Source: Actinomadura violacea
GTDB taxonomy: Bacteria; Actinomycetota; Actinomycetes; Streptosporangiales; Streptosporangiaceae
Assembly (NCBI RefSeq): GCF_017573465.1
Contig: NZ_JAGEPF010000018.1
Coordinates: 186,001-250,000, forward strand
Direction of reading: 5' to 3'
DNA: 64,000 bases
The position numbers and the translations under genes were made by a program. Shown here piece by piece: positions 24,895 to 33,730 of this stretch; position 1 is the stretch's first letter, and every line of letters begins with the position of its first letter. Under the pieces are notes generated by a model. The model worked only from the letters and a program-made list of their open reading frames with translations. It was not told the DNA's origin and did not search any database.

Positions 24895-27800
24895 TCAGGC
24901 GGCGACGGGCAGCGCCTTCTTGGCGACGGCCTGGGTGGCTTCGGCCTCGATCTCGGCTTCGAGCCGCTCGAACGCCGCGGTGACGCGGTCAAGTTCGGCC
25001 TGCTGCTCGAACTTGTGGCCCATCAGCGGGGCCAGTTCCTCGGCCTGCTGCCGCAGGTAGTCGGCGCGCTGCCGCTCGGCGTCGGCACCGGCCGCCGCCC
25101 CGGCGATGGCCTGCTCGATGGCGGCCAGCAGCTTCTTCTGCCGCGACGGCCGGTGGCCGTTCTTGACGGGCGGGAACACCACCGGCGCCATGTACCGGTC
25201 CGGGGCGGCCAACGCGAAGCCCGGGGCCGGGTTGAGGTCGCAGTAGGAGTACCGGATCTTCACGCGGATGCCGCGCCACGTCCCGGTTTCCTTGTCGGTC
25301 TTGTCGGCGACCACGTCGCGGGCCACGTCGCCCACGTACTCGGCGACCTGGTCGGCGTCGGCGATGGTGCGGTTGAACAGCTTCAGCACCGGGTCGCCGG
25401 CCGCCTCGGCGATCGCGGCGAGGTGCGCGGCGTTGCGCTCGGCGTCGCTGGCGTTGCCGTGCAGGCGGGCGGCGTCGTTGCGGAGCCGCGTCTGCTCGCG
25501 CGACCACCCGGTCTCCAGCATCCGCAGCCGCACCAGGTCCGAGCGGAGCTGCTCCAGCTCCATCACGCGTTCCTGGCCGGTGGAGACGGCCTTCAGCAGG
25601 GCGTACTGCTGCTCCTGCTCGGACGGCACGTCGATGATCTCCCGCACCGAAGGGTCGCCGTCGGTGAGCTGGTCGATCATCCGCATCTTGCGCTCCAGCC
25701 CCTGGAGCATGTACGGGTCGAACGACCCGATCGCCGGGTACAGGAAGATCAGCAGCGTGTCGTTGTGGTTGCCGGGCCGGTCGCCGCGCCCGTCGCGCTG
25801 CTCCATCTCGTCGGGCCGCCACGTGAAGTCGACGTGATGGATGGCGGCGAGCCGGTGCTGCACGTTGACGCCCGTGCCCGCCTTCTCGGTGGAGGCGATC
25901 AGCACGCTGATCCGGCCGTCCCGGCACGCCGCGAACAGCTGCTTGCGTTCCAGGTCGGACGTGGCCTCGTGGATGTAGCGGATCTCGTCGGCGGGCACAC
26001 CGGCCGCGACCATCGCCGTCTTCATCCACCCGTACATCTGGGTGCCCTTGTCGGCGCCCGGGGTGCCCATGTCGCAGAAGACGAGCTGGAACGATCCAGG
26101 CCGGTCCATCCACAGGGTGCCGTCGTCGTCGATCGACGGGTACAGCTGGTTGCGGTTGTCGCGGTAGACCTTGCCGACGTTCTTGGCGACCGCCTCGGCC
26201 TTGCCGGGCCCGGACGGCCGCACGCCCACCAGCCGCACGTCCAGGGCCGCCAGCCGGCCCTCGGTACACACCGCGAGCATGTTGTCCTCGTCGGGCTTGA
26301 CCCCGCCGCTGCGGATGGCGTCGGCGCGCCGCACCAGGGACTCGACGATGGCCGCCAGCTCGCTCGGCGGGACGACCTCCTCCACGATCCGGCGCACCTT
26401 CGGGCCCTTGAGCCCCAGCTTCTTGCGGGACCGGATGTCGGCGTTCTCGCCCAGCAGCAGCCGCAGCTCGGGGACGTTCTGGAAGCGGCGGGGCCGCCGG
26501 TACATCCGGAACCCCGACCCGTCCGGCGACACCTCGATCTGCGTCTCGTACACCACGCACCAGCCGGCGAACGCGTCGAACGAGTCGAGCTTCTTGGCGT
26601 GCAGCAGCTCGGGGTTCAGGTACCGCAGCAGCGTGTACGCCTCGGCGAGGCTGTTGGTGATGGGCGTGCCGGTGAACAGCGCCGCGCAGCGGCCGTCGTG
26701 GGTGTGCGCCCGCAGCCACTCGACCTTCATGTGCAGGTCCTCGGCCCGCTTGGAGCCGGGCATGGAGAACCCCTCCATGCTGGTGGGGGCCGCGAGGTTC
26801 TTGAAGAAGTGCGCCTCGTCGACGAACAGGAAGTCGATGCCGAGCTTGTCGAAGTACAGGCCGCCGTCTCGGCGGGCCCGCATCAGCGCGCGGTGGCGTT
26901 CCTTCAGCTGAATGATCGCCTTGCCCATGCGCTTCACGGCGCGCGACTCTTCGTCCGCGGCCTCGGCCGCGTTCATCGCCGTCTCGTACTCGAAGATCTT
27001 CTGTTCGAGGTACTCGGCTTCGACCTGCGGCGACACCGGCAGCGCCATGAACTGGGTGTGCGTCATCACGATGACGTCCCAGTCGTTGGCGGCCACCTTC
27101 GCCGCGAACGCCATGCGGCGGTCCCTGGTCAGGTCCTTCTTGGTGACCATGAGGACGCGGGCGCCCGGGTACAGGCGGCGGGCGTCGCCGGCGACCTGCT
27201 CCAGCAGATGGTTCGGGACGATGACGACCGGCTTGCGGACCAGGCCGAGTTCCCGCATCTTCATCGCGGCGGCGACCATGATCAGCGTCTTGCCTGCGCC
27301 GACGCCGTACCCGCACAGGGTGGCGGCGTTCTTCGTCCCGATGATCCGGGCGATGAAGTCGCGCTGGTGGGCGTACGGATTCAGCCCGACCATGCCGGGG
27401 AAGGTGAACCCCGACCCGTCCCACACCCGCAGCCGCACCGCGTTGTAGAGGCGGTTGTAGGTGTCCACGAGCCGGTCGGTGCGGGCCGGGTCCGACCACA
27501 GCCATTGCACGAACCGGTCCTGGATGGCGGACCGCTTGGAGTCGGCGAGCTGGGTTTCCTCGTCGTTGCGGACCCGCACTTCCTTGCGGTCACCGGTCTT
27601 GGGGTCCTTGACGGTCTTCTTGTCGTAGACGGCCGGGGCCGCACTGTTGAGCGCCTGGGAGATCAGCTCGAACGCGTCGTAGCGGCGGGTGCCCCACACC
27701 GAGTAGGCGGCCGCGATGTCGCGCGTCCCCCGGGCGGGCTTCACCTCCCATGTGGCGGTGAAGGGCTCGTGCCGTACCGTCGGCGCGTACTGCTCCTTCA

Positions 27801-29745
27801 GCCCCAGCAGCTCGCGGATGAACAGCGCGATGTCGTCGGTGGGCAGCCACGGCGCACCGAGCTTCACCATGATCTCAGCGGGGCCCAGGTCGTCGGGCTG
27901 CACCTCGCGCAGCGCGGCGACGTTGCCGCCCCAGCGGTGCGGGTCGCCGGCCGCCGCCTGTTCGGCCTGCGCGAGCTTCACGCGCACGTCGCCCGACAGG
28001 TACTCGTCGCCGGCGACCCACTCCAGCGTCGCCGGGTCCTGCCACACCAGCCCCGACAGCCGTTCCGCGGCCTCAGTGAGCGTCTGGCAGCCCAGCAGGT
28101 CAGCGGCGCGGGTGAGGTCGAACCGGCCGAGTTCGTCCTGGCAGAGGGCCACTGCCTCGGCGGGGGAGTCGGTGGAGGTCTTGCGGTTCACCGGCTTGTT
28201 CACGCGGCGCAGCAGGATCGCCGCCGGGCGGGCCGTCTCGGTGTCGTCGTCCCACGCCTCGATCGCGCTGAGGGTCGGCCAGTCGGGGTCGATGCGGATG
28301 CCGCCCAGCGACGGCGCGACCCGCACGATGGTCGGCAGCGCCGTCTCCGGGTCGGGCTTGCCGTTGCGGATCGCCGACCGGTTCAGCGGCCCGAACGCGG
28401 TGACGTACTGGGTGTACAGGCTGCGGCAGTGCTCGCGCAGCGGCCGGATCTGCTCGTCGGGGGTGGACGAGTCGCCCTCGGCGTCGAACAACTCCAGCGC
28501 GGCGTCGCGCAGCAGGATCAGCTGCTTGAGTTCGGCGGACGCCCGCACCTTCGCCGGCTTGCCGTCCTCGATGCGGGTCACGGTGCCGTCGGGGTGCAGG
28601 GTGTGCGCGCCCTCGCGGGGCATCGCGGCGAGCATCTCGGCGTCGGGCATGCCCGGGTCGGTGTCGGGGGAGTACAGCAGCCCGAGCCGGTGCGCGTCCT
28701 CGGCGAGCGCGTTGACGGAACGTTCCAGCAGCGCCGCCGGGGCGGCGCCGTCGGGCGGCACCACCTCGATGCTGTGCCCGAACTGCGCGGCGGCCCGGTC
28801 GCGGATCTCGCCCAGCACCATGTGCGGGTTCTCGTCCCAGTACAGGTTGGTCCACGTCGGCTTGTAGCTGGGGTCGGTGACCAGGTCGCGGCGCGCCCGC
28901 GACTTCAACCAGGCGTCGCGCCGTTCGGCGAGCTGCTCGGGCGTCTCGTCGCCGGTGTGGCGGCGCAGCACCAGCAGGTCGCACACCACGTCCGTTCCGG
29001 CGGCGGCGAACATCTTCGTCGGGAACCGGATCGCGCCGATGAACGAGGCGTCGCGCGCGAAGAACTCGCGGTGCGCCTCGGTCTCGGCGTCCATCGTGAA
29101 CCGGGAGGTGATGAGGCAGATCAGCCCGCCCGGCGCCACCGCCTGAATCGCCCGCCAGATGAAGTAGTTGTGCAGCGTCGGGGTGAAGCCGGCGTCGGCG
29201 GGCCACGTCGGGTCTTCGATGGTGACCTTCGCGAATGGAACGTTCCCCATAGCGGCGTGGAAGCCGCCGAGCCGCAGCGCGGCCTGCTGCAACGGCGCGT
29301 TGATGACGGTGTGGCCCGGGTGCAAGATCTGCGCGATCGCCGCGGTGACGGGGTCCATCTCCACGCCGGTGAACCGGGCGTCGACGCCGGGCGGCATCGT
29401 GTCGGCGTGGACCATCGTTCCGCAGCCGGGGTCCAGGATCCGGTCGCCGTCAAAGCCCAGCTTCATCATCAGCGACCACATGGCCCGCGCCACCGGCTCA
29501 ACGGTGTAGAACGCGGTCGCGGTCGCCATCGTGGCGTGGATCTCCTCGGACCGGTTCAGCAGCCCTTTCACCCGCTTGCCGAGTTCGGCCCAACTGCCGT
29601 CGGCGCGCTTCTCCAGCGCGGGGGCCAGCGGCCCCCAGCCTGCCCAGCCGCGCAGCTTGTCGAGCTGCGCCACGGACGGCTCACCGTCCAGGTCTTTGAT
29701 GGTCTCCAGGGCTTCAGCGCAGGCGCGCGCAAGCTCCAAGCTCAA
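24895..29745 (-). CDS. Giant N6-methylase plus SF2 helicase fusion (DarB-like)
   Basis: 1616 aa from a TTG start with AAGGAG 6 nt upstream; no ATG or GTG fits the signal. Residues ~75-330 are an N6-adenine methyltransferase-like domain with DPGCG (105-109) and NVPF (168-171). The middle and C-terminal parts are a SNF2/SF2 helicase: Walker A GYGVGAGKT near 808-816, FLFVDEAHF near 975, and a motif VI region with EQRDGRGDRPG. The last ~250 residues are coiled-coil-like. The layout resembles phage P1 DarB and plasmid methylase-helicases that defend DNA from type I restriction. It follows an early-type promoter and may be cotranscribed with the C5-methyltransferase. Confidence 0.85.
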   Translation of the reverse strand: MSLELARACAEALETIKDLDGEPSVAQLDKLRGWAGWGPLAPALEKRADGSWAELGKRVKGLLNRSEEIHATMATATAFYTVEPVARAMWSLMMKLGFDGDRILDPGCGTMVHADTMPPGVDARFTGVEMDPVTAAIAQILHPGHTVINAPLQQAALRLGGFHAAMGNVPFAKVTIEDPTWPADAGFTPTLHNYFIWRAIQAVAPGGLICLITSRFTMDAETEAHREFFARDASFIGAIRFPTKMFAAAGTDVVCDLLVLRRHTGDETPEQLAERRDAWLKSRARRDLVTDPSYKPTWTNLYWDENPHMVLGEIRDRAAAQFGHSIEVVPPDGAAPAALLERSVNALAEDAHRLGLLYSPDTDPGMPDAEMLAAMPREGAHTLHPDGTVTRIEDGKPAKVRASAELKQLILLRDAALELFDAEGDSSTPDEQIRPLREHCRSLYTQYVTAFGPLNRSAIRNGKPDPETALPTIVRVAPSLGGIRIDPDWPTLSAIEAWDDDTETARPAAILLRRVNKPVNRKTSTDSPAEAVALCQDELGRFDLTRAADLLGCQTLTEAAERLSGLVWQDPATLEWVAGDEYLSGDVRVKLAQAEQAAAGDPHRWGGNVAALREVQPDDLGPAEIMVKLGAPWLPTDDIALFIRELLGLKEQYAPTVRHEPFTATWEVKPARGTRDIAAAYSVWGTRRYDAFELISQALNSAAPAVYDKKTVKDPKTGDRKEVRVRNDEETQLADSKRSAIQDRFVQWLWSDPARTDRLVDTYNRLYNAVRLRVWDGSGFTFPGMVGLNPYAHQRDFIARIIGTKNAATLCGYGVGAGKTLIMVAAAMKMRELGLVRKPVVIVPNHLLEQVAGDARRLYPGARVLMVTKKDLTRDRRMAFAAKVAANDWDVIVMTHTQFMALPVSPQVEAEYLEQKIFEYETAMNAAEAADEESRAVKRMGKAIIQLKERHRALMRARRDGGLYFDKLGIDFLFVDEAHFFKNLAAPTSMEGFSMPGSKRAEDLHMKVEWLRAHTHDGRCAALFTGTPITNSLAEAYTLLRYLNPELLHAKKLDSFDAFAGWCVVYETQIEVSPDGSGFRMYRRPRRFQNVPELRLLLGENADIRSRKKLGLKGPKVRRIVEEVVPPSELAAIVESLVRRADAIRSGGVKPDEDNMLAVCTEGRLAALDVRLVGVRPSGPGKAEAVAKNVGKVYRDNRNQLYPSIDDDGTLWMDRPGSFQLVFCDMGTPGADKGTQMYGWMKTAMVAAGVPADEIRYIHEATSDLERKQLFAACRDGRISVLIASTEKAGTGVNVQHRLAAIHHVDFTWRPDEMEQRDGRGDRPGNHNDTLLIFLYPAIGSFDPYMLQGLERKMRMIDQLTDGDPSVREIIDVPSEQEQQYALLKAVSTGQERVMELEQLRSDLVRLRMLETGWSREQTRLRNDAARLHGNASDAERNAAHLAAIAEAAGDPVLKLFNRTIADADQVAEYVGDVARDVVADKTDKETGTWRGIRVKIRYSYCDLNPAPGFALAAPDRYMAPVVFPPVKNGHRPSRQKKLLAAIEQAIAGAAAGADAERQRADYLRQQAEELAPLMGHKFEQQAELDRVTAAFERLEAEIEAEATQAVAKKALPVAA

Positions 29746-29764
29746 GACAGGCTCCTTGAGTCCT

Positions 29765-29827
29765 GCCCCGGGTGCTCGGCCGGGGCTGTACCTCACCCAT
29801 TGTGGGGTCGGTTAACGATCATCGCAA
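29765..29827 (-). promoter_or_regulatory. Early-type promoter with leader hairpin
   Basis: TTGCGA (29822-29827), a 17-bp spacer containing GTTAACCGACCC, and CACAAT (29799-29804) on the minus strand. The leader hairpin GCCCCGG/CCGGGGC (29765-29786) carries CCGAGCAC in the loop and is followed by AAGGAG and the TTG start of the methylase-helicase gene. Confidence 0.75.
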
Positions 29828-29854
29828 GGAGGAGCAGGGCAAAGACAACGGCAA

Positions 29855-29895
29855 CGGCGGCCGGTCCGGGGTGTGTTCACCCGGTCCGGCCGCCG
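29855..29895 (-). terminator. Hairpin terminator after ASCH gene
   Basis: A stem of 10 + 5 bp with one T-T mismatch (29855-29870 with 29880-29895) and a 9-nt loop directly follows the stop of the ASCH gene and precedes the early-type promoter for the methylase-helicase gene. Confidence 0.6.
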
Positions 29896-29896
29896 C

Positions 29897-30367
29897 TCAG
29901 ATCGACACCTGCGCGCGGACCTGTTCGTCCACGTCCGGAGGTAATCGCCACAGCCCTCGCGCGCCAGGGCACGGCACCGGCTCGGGCAGGGGCCGCACGT
30001 CGGTGAACTGGTGGTGCCACCGCTCGGGCCACGCCCACGGCGAGCACAGCCCGGTCCGCGGATCGCAGCCCACCCGCAGGTCGCCGGCGCGATGCTGCCC
30101 GACCAGGTTCGCCACCGCCACGATGTGGACGCGTCGCCGCGGCGATTCCGCGTCCCACGGCCGCCGCGTCCGCGCCTGCACCAGATCCATGATCTGCCGG
30201 AACGTCGCCGAGTCCACGTCGAGCCAGTTGCGGGGCGCGTGGATCGCGATCGGCCCGGTGTAGCGCAGCCGTCCCGCCAGGCTGTGCACGTCCCGGCCCG
30301 CCCAGCACAGCGCGTCGGCGTACGGCTGCCGGACGCTCAGCGCGGCCAGCGTCTCCCGCTCACCCAT
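29897..30367 (-). CDS. ASCH-domain protein
   Basis: 156 aa. The N-terminus reads LSVRQPYADALCWAGRDV, then GPIAIHAPRNW, the signature of an ASCH (PUA-like beta-barrel) domain that binds RNA or modified nucleotides. The Arg-Gln-Pro start and the C-terminal GLWRLP are characteristic. In phages ASCH proteins are thought to act on RNA or modified bases. It overlaps the upstream stop by a few bases and is the last gene of its operon, before a terminator. Confidence 0.78.
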   Translation of the reverse strand: MGERETLAALSVRQPYADALCWAGRDVHSLAGRLRYTGPIAIHAPRNWLDVDSATFRQIMDLVQARTRRPWDAESPRRRVHIVAVANLVGQHRAGDLRVGCDPRTGLCSPWAWPERWHHQFTDVRPLPEPVPCPGARGLWRLPPDVDEQVRAQVSI

Positions 30368-30671
30368 CCCGGTCGCCGGCGGCGGCGAGCGGCACGGTGG
30401 TGTGGACCGGGATCCGGTCGTCCTTGTAGCCGCGGACCGGGCCCATCCAGCGGCGCACGGTGCGGTGCCCCGCCAGGAACGAGATCTTCGTGCGGGTGTT
30501 GCCGTACGGGCGGTACTCGCGAGCCATCCGCCGCGCCTCGGCCAGCGCCTTGGCCGGGTCGTCGTCGCGGACCTCCTTCTCCTGCGACGCCCCGTTGATA
30601 GCGTTGGCGAACGTCACCGTGTACGTGGTCGGCGGCATCGGCTCCATTTCGATGCCCAGATCAGTCGGCAT
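30360..30671 (-). CDS. Phage hypothetical protein upstream of ASCH gene
   Basis: 103 aa with an N-terminal beta strand pair (TYTVTFANAINGASQEKEV) and a helix AKALAEARRMAREY. Overlaps both neighbours by a few bases, which marks it as a real operon member. Function unknown. Confidence 0.6.
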   Translation of the reverse strand: MPTDLGIEMEPMPPTTYTVTFANAINGASQEKEVRDDDPAKALAEARRMAREYRPYGNTRTKISFLAGHRTVRRWMGPVRGYKDDRIPVHTTVPLAAAGDRDG

Positions 30672-31194
30672 TGCTGTGCTCCTCCAGCCAGGCGTCCACT
30701 TCCTCGATCGGCGGGCACGCCTCCAACCGGGCGAACTCGATCCGCTCGGCCGGCTCCGCCTTGAACGGCGGCTCCCCGTACGGCAGGTCGGCCATGAAAT
30801 GCAGCCCGACGAGTTCCTCCGGCGCGCACCCGGCCGCCTGCGCGAACTGCGTGCCCTGCACCTGCACGGCGCGGCGCGTCGACCAGGTCGACACCACCAC
30901 CCACACGTGGACGGGGTCGGTGTCGCAGCAGTCCATCCGGAAGTCGTCGGTTTCGACGGCGACGATGTGCAGCACCGTGCGCTGCAGCTTGGCGCGGCGC
31001 GCCGCCGTGTACGGGCCGTCGCCCTCGTCCAGGTCGACGACCGTTTCTGCGCCGTCTCCGTCGATGACGGTGAACACGTTGGTGGTCGAGTCGGCGTCGC
31101 GGTGCATGGCCCGCGCGCGCATCGCCACGTCGCGGGCGTCGCGGGCGCACCCGGGGATCTCGTACTCCCACCGGGCCCGCATCGGCGGCTTCAC
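30661..31194 (-). CDS. Phage hypothetical protein
   Basis: 177 aa, mainly beta in the first half (VFTVIDGDGAETVVDL), with a CC pair at MDCCDTD and an acidic C-terminus. Its ATG overlaps the upstream stop. No known family recognised. Confidence 0.6.
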   Translation of the reverse strand: MKPPMRARWEYEIPGCARDARDVAMRARAMHRDADSTTNVFTVIDGDGAETVVDLDEGDGPYTAARRAKLQRTVLHIVAVETDDFRMDCCDTDPVHVWVVVSTWSTRRAVQVQGTQFAQAAGCAPEELVGLHFMADLPYGEPPFKAEPAERIEFARLEACPPIEEVDAWLEEHSNAD

Positions 31195-31916
31195 CGGCCG
31201 GCCTCGGTGTCGGCGGCCTCGGCGCCGCCCGGGGTCGCCTCGGTGATGGCGGACGGCTCACCGAAGGTGATGGCGGCGAAGTCGCCCGGGTCCAGCTCGT
31301 GGTCGTGGATGTGCTGGCGGCTGACGTGCTGCGCGTCGCTCCACCAGCACCGGCCGCCCCGGCTGAACCGCGTCAGCATCTTCCCGGCGTGCTTGCCGGA
31401 GCCGTGGACGGTGACGACCGCCCGGTGGCCGTACGGCTTGAACGCCTCGACGAGCGCGGCGCGCTGCCGCTTCGCGGCGTCGACGAGCCCGGCGACCTCC
31501 GCCTCCACCTCTGCCCGGTCCCAGCCGACGGCGTTGAAGTGCCAGCCGCCCGAATCGGTGTTGGTCAGTTCCGTCTTGGTCTCCTCCAGCGGGACCAGCG
31601 CGCCGTTCCCGATCCCGGGGAACTCGCCCTGCGCCATGAAATCGTCGTACTCGGTGGTCACGTCGCCGCCCGGATAGCTGACGGTGCCGCTGAAGTACCA
31701 CAGCGGCCGCCGCTCGGGCAGCTCCTCGATCAGCTTGGCTTGGTGGACGGAATAGAGCGCGGGCGACCACTGGCCGGCGACGAGCGTGTGCGCCAGGTCC
31801 TCGGTGACGCAGACGCCTTCCACGGAGTCGATGCCGCCCTCGGAGTACAGGACCACGAACGTGTCGCGGGCCCTGGCGTACCGGGGGTCGTGCCCGGTGG
31901 AGTTGCTGTCGCTCAT
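31191..31916 (-). CDS. Phage hypothetical protein
   Basis: 241 aa from the ATG at 31916 (AGGAGGAG upstream; the upstream frame extension is Arg/Pro-rich noise). Opens with SDSNSTGHDPRYARARDTF, then a mixed fold with a long helix (VEAEVAGLVDAAKRQRAAL) and HVSRQHIHDHELDPGDFAA. Function unknown. Confidence 0.6.
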   Translation of the reverse strand: MSDSNSTGHDPRYARARDTFVVLYSEGGIDSVEGVCVTEDLAHTLVAGQWSPALYSVHQAKLIEELPERRPLWYFSGTVSYPGGDVTTEYDDFMAQGEFPGIGNGALVPLEETKTELTNTDSGGWHFNAVGWDRAEVEAEVAGLVDAAKRQRAALVEAFKPYGHRAVVTVHGSGKHAGKMLTRFSRGGRCWWSDAQHVSRQHIHDHELDPGDFAAITFGEPSAITEATPGGAEAADTEAGR

Positions 31917-31960
31917 GTTCGTTCTCCTCCTATCTCCCCCTACGCGCGTAGGGACGTTGG

Positions 31961-31988
31961 ATGTCTGGGGGGCGGGCGGGTTACCGGC
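31961..31988 (-). promoter_or_regulatory. Possible late-type promoter motif (weak)
   Basis: GCCGGTAAC with AGACAT 16 bp after GCCGGT on the minus strand. It begins a few bases after the TGA of the gene to the right, as other copies do. The match to the consensus is partial. Confidence 0.3.
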
Positions 31989-31993
31989 GGGCC

Positions 31994-32698
31994 TCACGTG
32001 TCCTCGCCGTCCCACGGGACGACGTGCTCGACCTGCGAGTACGCCAGGTACGACCCGTCGTCGGGGTCGCCGATCCACACGCCGTGGCGGGTGCTGGCGC
32101 CAAGGACGCCGTACAGGGTGCCGCCGGTGATGGTGATGACCCGCACCTTCTTGCCGACGAGGTGGGCGTGCTCGCCCGCCCGGGCCTCCTCCGGCGAGGA
32201 GACCATCTCCGCACGCAGGACCGCGAAGCGGGTGACCTCCTGGCCGAGCGCGTTAACCTCCCGGGCCAGGTTCAGCGCCGCATCAAAGCAGGTGCAGCGC
32301 TGGGCGCCGTCGCCGAAGAGCTGGCCGCAGCCGGCGCCGGGCTCGCCGCCGACGTGGAACTGCTGCCGGGGGTGGCCGCACCCGGGGACACCGTCGCAGC
32401 AGGAACACTCGGCCGTGTCGGTCACGACCTCGTCGCGCCACCGCACCGCGTTGCGGCGCAGGTCTTCGGAGATCATTCCGGCGGCGGCGGGCGTGAGCAT
32501 CCCGGCCAGGTGGCCGACGGCGCTGGCGCCGCTGAAGTTCAGGCCCCGGTAGAACCGGCAGGAGGTGTCGATCTTGTGCGCGCCCGAACCCCAGAACTGG
32601 GTGTTGCCCTGCATCCGGTCCAGGGCGTTGAGGCGGGCCGACTGCACCGTCAGCGCGGCCGCCATCATCTCGTCGTACGGGGTCTGGTCGATCACCAC
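31994..32698 (-). CDS. Cys-rich phage hypothetical protein
   Basis: About 234 aa. Two adjacent GTG codons (32698 and 32695) overlap the upstream stop and have GGAG at the right distance. A central run ECSCCDGVPGCGHP and a later CGQLFGDGAQRCTC suggest a metal-binding knuckle. The C-terminal third looks like a small beta barrel (KKVRVITITGGTLYGVL). Function unknown. Confidence 0.6.
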   Translation of the reverse strand: MVIDQTPYDEMMAAALTVQSARLNALDRMQGNTQFWGSGAHKIDTSCRFYRGLNFSGASAVGHLAGMLTPAAAGMISEDLRRNAVRWRDEVVTDTAECSCCDGVPGCGHPRQQFHVGGEPGAGCGQLFGDGAQRCTCFDAALNLAREVNALGQEVTRFAVLRAEMVSSPEEARAGEHAHLVGKKVRVITITGGTLYGVLGASTRHGVWIGDPDDGSYLAYSQVEHVVPWDGEDT

Positions 32699-33015
32699 TG
32701 ACCGCTCCGCTCCGCCACCTGCGCGATCGCGCCGGGGATCTGGTCGAGGTCGGTGAAGTAGACCGCGGCGCCGCGCAGCGACGTCACTGTGCCGTGCTCG
32801 TCGCGGCGGGCCCCGGTGACGAACGACTGGTTGGGCCACAGGTTGTCGCGGCACACGACCAGGTGCTGGTCGGACTCGCCGAGCGTGAACTCCACGACGG
32901 AGTCGTGGGGGCCGCCGCCGAGGCGCTTGCGCACGTTGCGGGCGTCGACGCGGTTGAGGACGGGCTCGCCGATGGCGTCCAGAACGTCCTGCGGGGTGTC
33001 GTACGGGGTAGGCAT
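32692..33015 (-). CDS. Small phage hypothetical protein
   Basis: 107 aa, ATG at 33015 preceded by AGGAG. First gene after an early-type promoter. A helical N-terminus (DTPQDVLDAIGEPVLNRVD) is followed by beta strands. Function unknown. Confidence 0.62.
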   Translation of the reverse strand: MPTPYDTPQDVLDAIGEPVLNRVDARNVRKRLGGGPHDSVVEFTLGESDQHLVVCRDNLWPNQSFVTGARRDEHGTVTSLRGAAVYFTDLDQIPGAIAQVAERSGQW

Positions 33016-33032
33016 AAGGCGCTCCTCTATCT

Positions 33033-33092
33033 GGCCGGGGTGCTCTTGCCCGGCCTCTCGGCCATTGTGGGGTCGGTGAGCGTTCACCGCAA
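33033..33092 (-). promoter_or_regulatory. Early-type promoter with leader hairpin
   Basis: TTGCGG (33087-33092), a 17-bp spacer with GCTCACCGACCC in place of the usual GTTAACC, and CACAAT (33064-33069) on the minus strand. The leader hairpin is GGCCGGG/CCCGGCC (33033-33055). The -35 hexamer overlaps the last codons of the ATPase gene to the right. Confidence 0.65.
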
Positions 33093-33566
33093 GGTCGCGG
33101 CGGCGCTGGCGTCGGGGTTTGCCCTGCCGTTGTGGAACTCGAACCAGACCCTGGTGCAGCCGGTCGTGGTGCGCTCGAAGCCCCACCTGTCGGCGAGCGC
33201 CTCGATGAGGGCGACGCCTCTGCCGTTCTCCCGGTCGTCGGGGTTCTTGCGGCGGATGGTGGGGGTGGTGACGCCGCCGCCGTCGGTGACGGTGACGGTG
33301 ACGCCCCGGCGGTCGGTCTTGACGCTGACGACGAGAGAGGACGGCGGGTCGTCGGGGCCGGGCTTGCGGGCGTGCAGCACCGCGTTGGTGACGGCTTCGG
33401 ACGCGCACACTCGCAGGTCGTAGGCGCGGGCGTCGTCGGACCCCAGGCCCGCCGCCTCCACGATGAACTTGCGGGCCGCCCCTACTTGCGCGGGGTCACT
33501 GGCGAAGCTCTCGGAGACTTGCGACATCTCGCTGTCCTTGGGCGGGGCGGTGGCAGCCATGAACAC
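33084..33566 (-). CDS. RsbW-like anti-sigma/histidine-kinase-type ATPase
   Basis: 160 aa from a GTG with GAGGGAG upstream (an ATG at codon 3 is also possible). It has the HATPase_c boxes of actinobacterial regulatory kinases: SEAVTNAVLHA (N box), VTVTDGGG (G1) and GRGVALIEALADRWGF (G2). Stand-alone proteins of this kind bind sigma factors or anti-anti-sigma proteins. It has its own upstream region with an inverted repeat, and a terminator separates it from the operon to the right. It looks like a small independent regulatory cargo gene of the phage. Confidence 0.8.
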   Translation of the reverse strand: MFMAATAPPKDSEMSQVSESFASDPAQVGAARKFIVEAAGLGSDDARAYDLRVCASEAVTNAVLHARKPGPDDPPSSLVVSVKTDRRGVTVTVTDGGGVTTPTIRRKNPDDRENGRGVALIEALADRWGFERTTTGCTRVWFEFHNGRANPDASAAATLR

Positions 33567-33603
33567 GGTGGGCTCCCTCGGGTCGGGCCAACTCTTGTAT
33601 AGG

Positions 33604-33636
33604 TTGGTGTACCCAAGATGGACCAGCGTATACCAA
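33604..33636. promoter_or_regulatory. Inverted repeat, possible operator of ATPase gene
   Basis: TTGGTGTAC and GTATACCAA (33604-33612 and 33628-33636) form a 9-bp dyad with one mismatch and a 15-bp spacer. It lies about 40 bp upstream of the RsbW-like gene, next to a TATACAAG that could be part of its promoter. Confidence 0.4.
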
Positions 33637-33661
33637 AGGTCAACCCGTCACTACGCACAGA

Positions 33662-33701
33662 AACGCCACGCCTCCCGGACAGTACTTCGAGGCGTGGCGT
33701 T
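33662..33701 (-). terminator. Hairpin terminator
   Basis: A perfect 13-bp stem (33662-33674 with 33689-33701, AACGCCACGCCTC) with a 14-nt loop and a short T-rich tail on the minus strand. It closes the operon ending at 33731. Confidence 0.7.
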
Positions 33702-33730
33702 CCGTTGTGGACTTGGGGTTATCGAGACCG

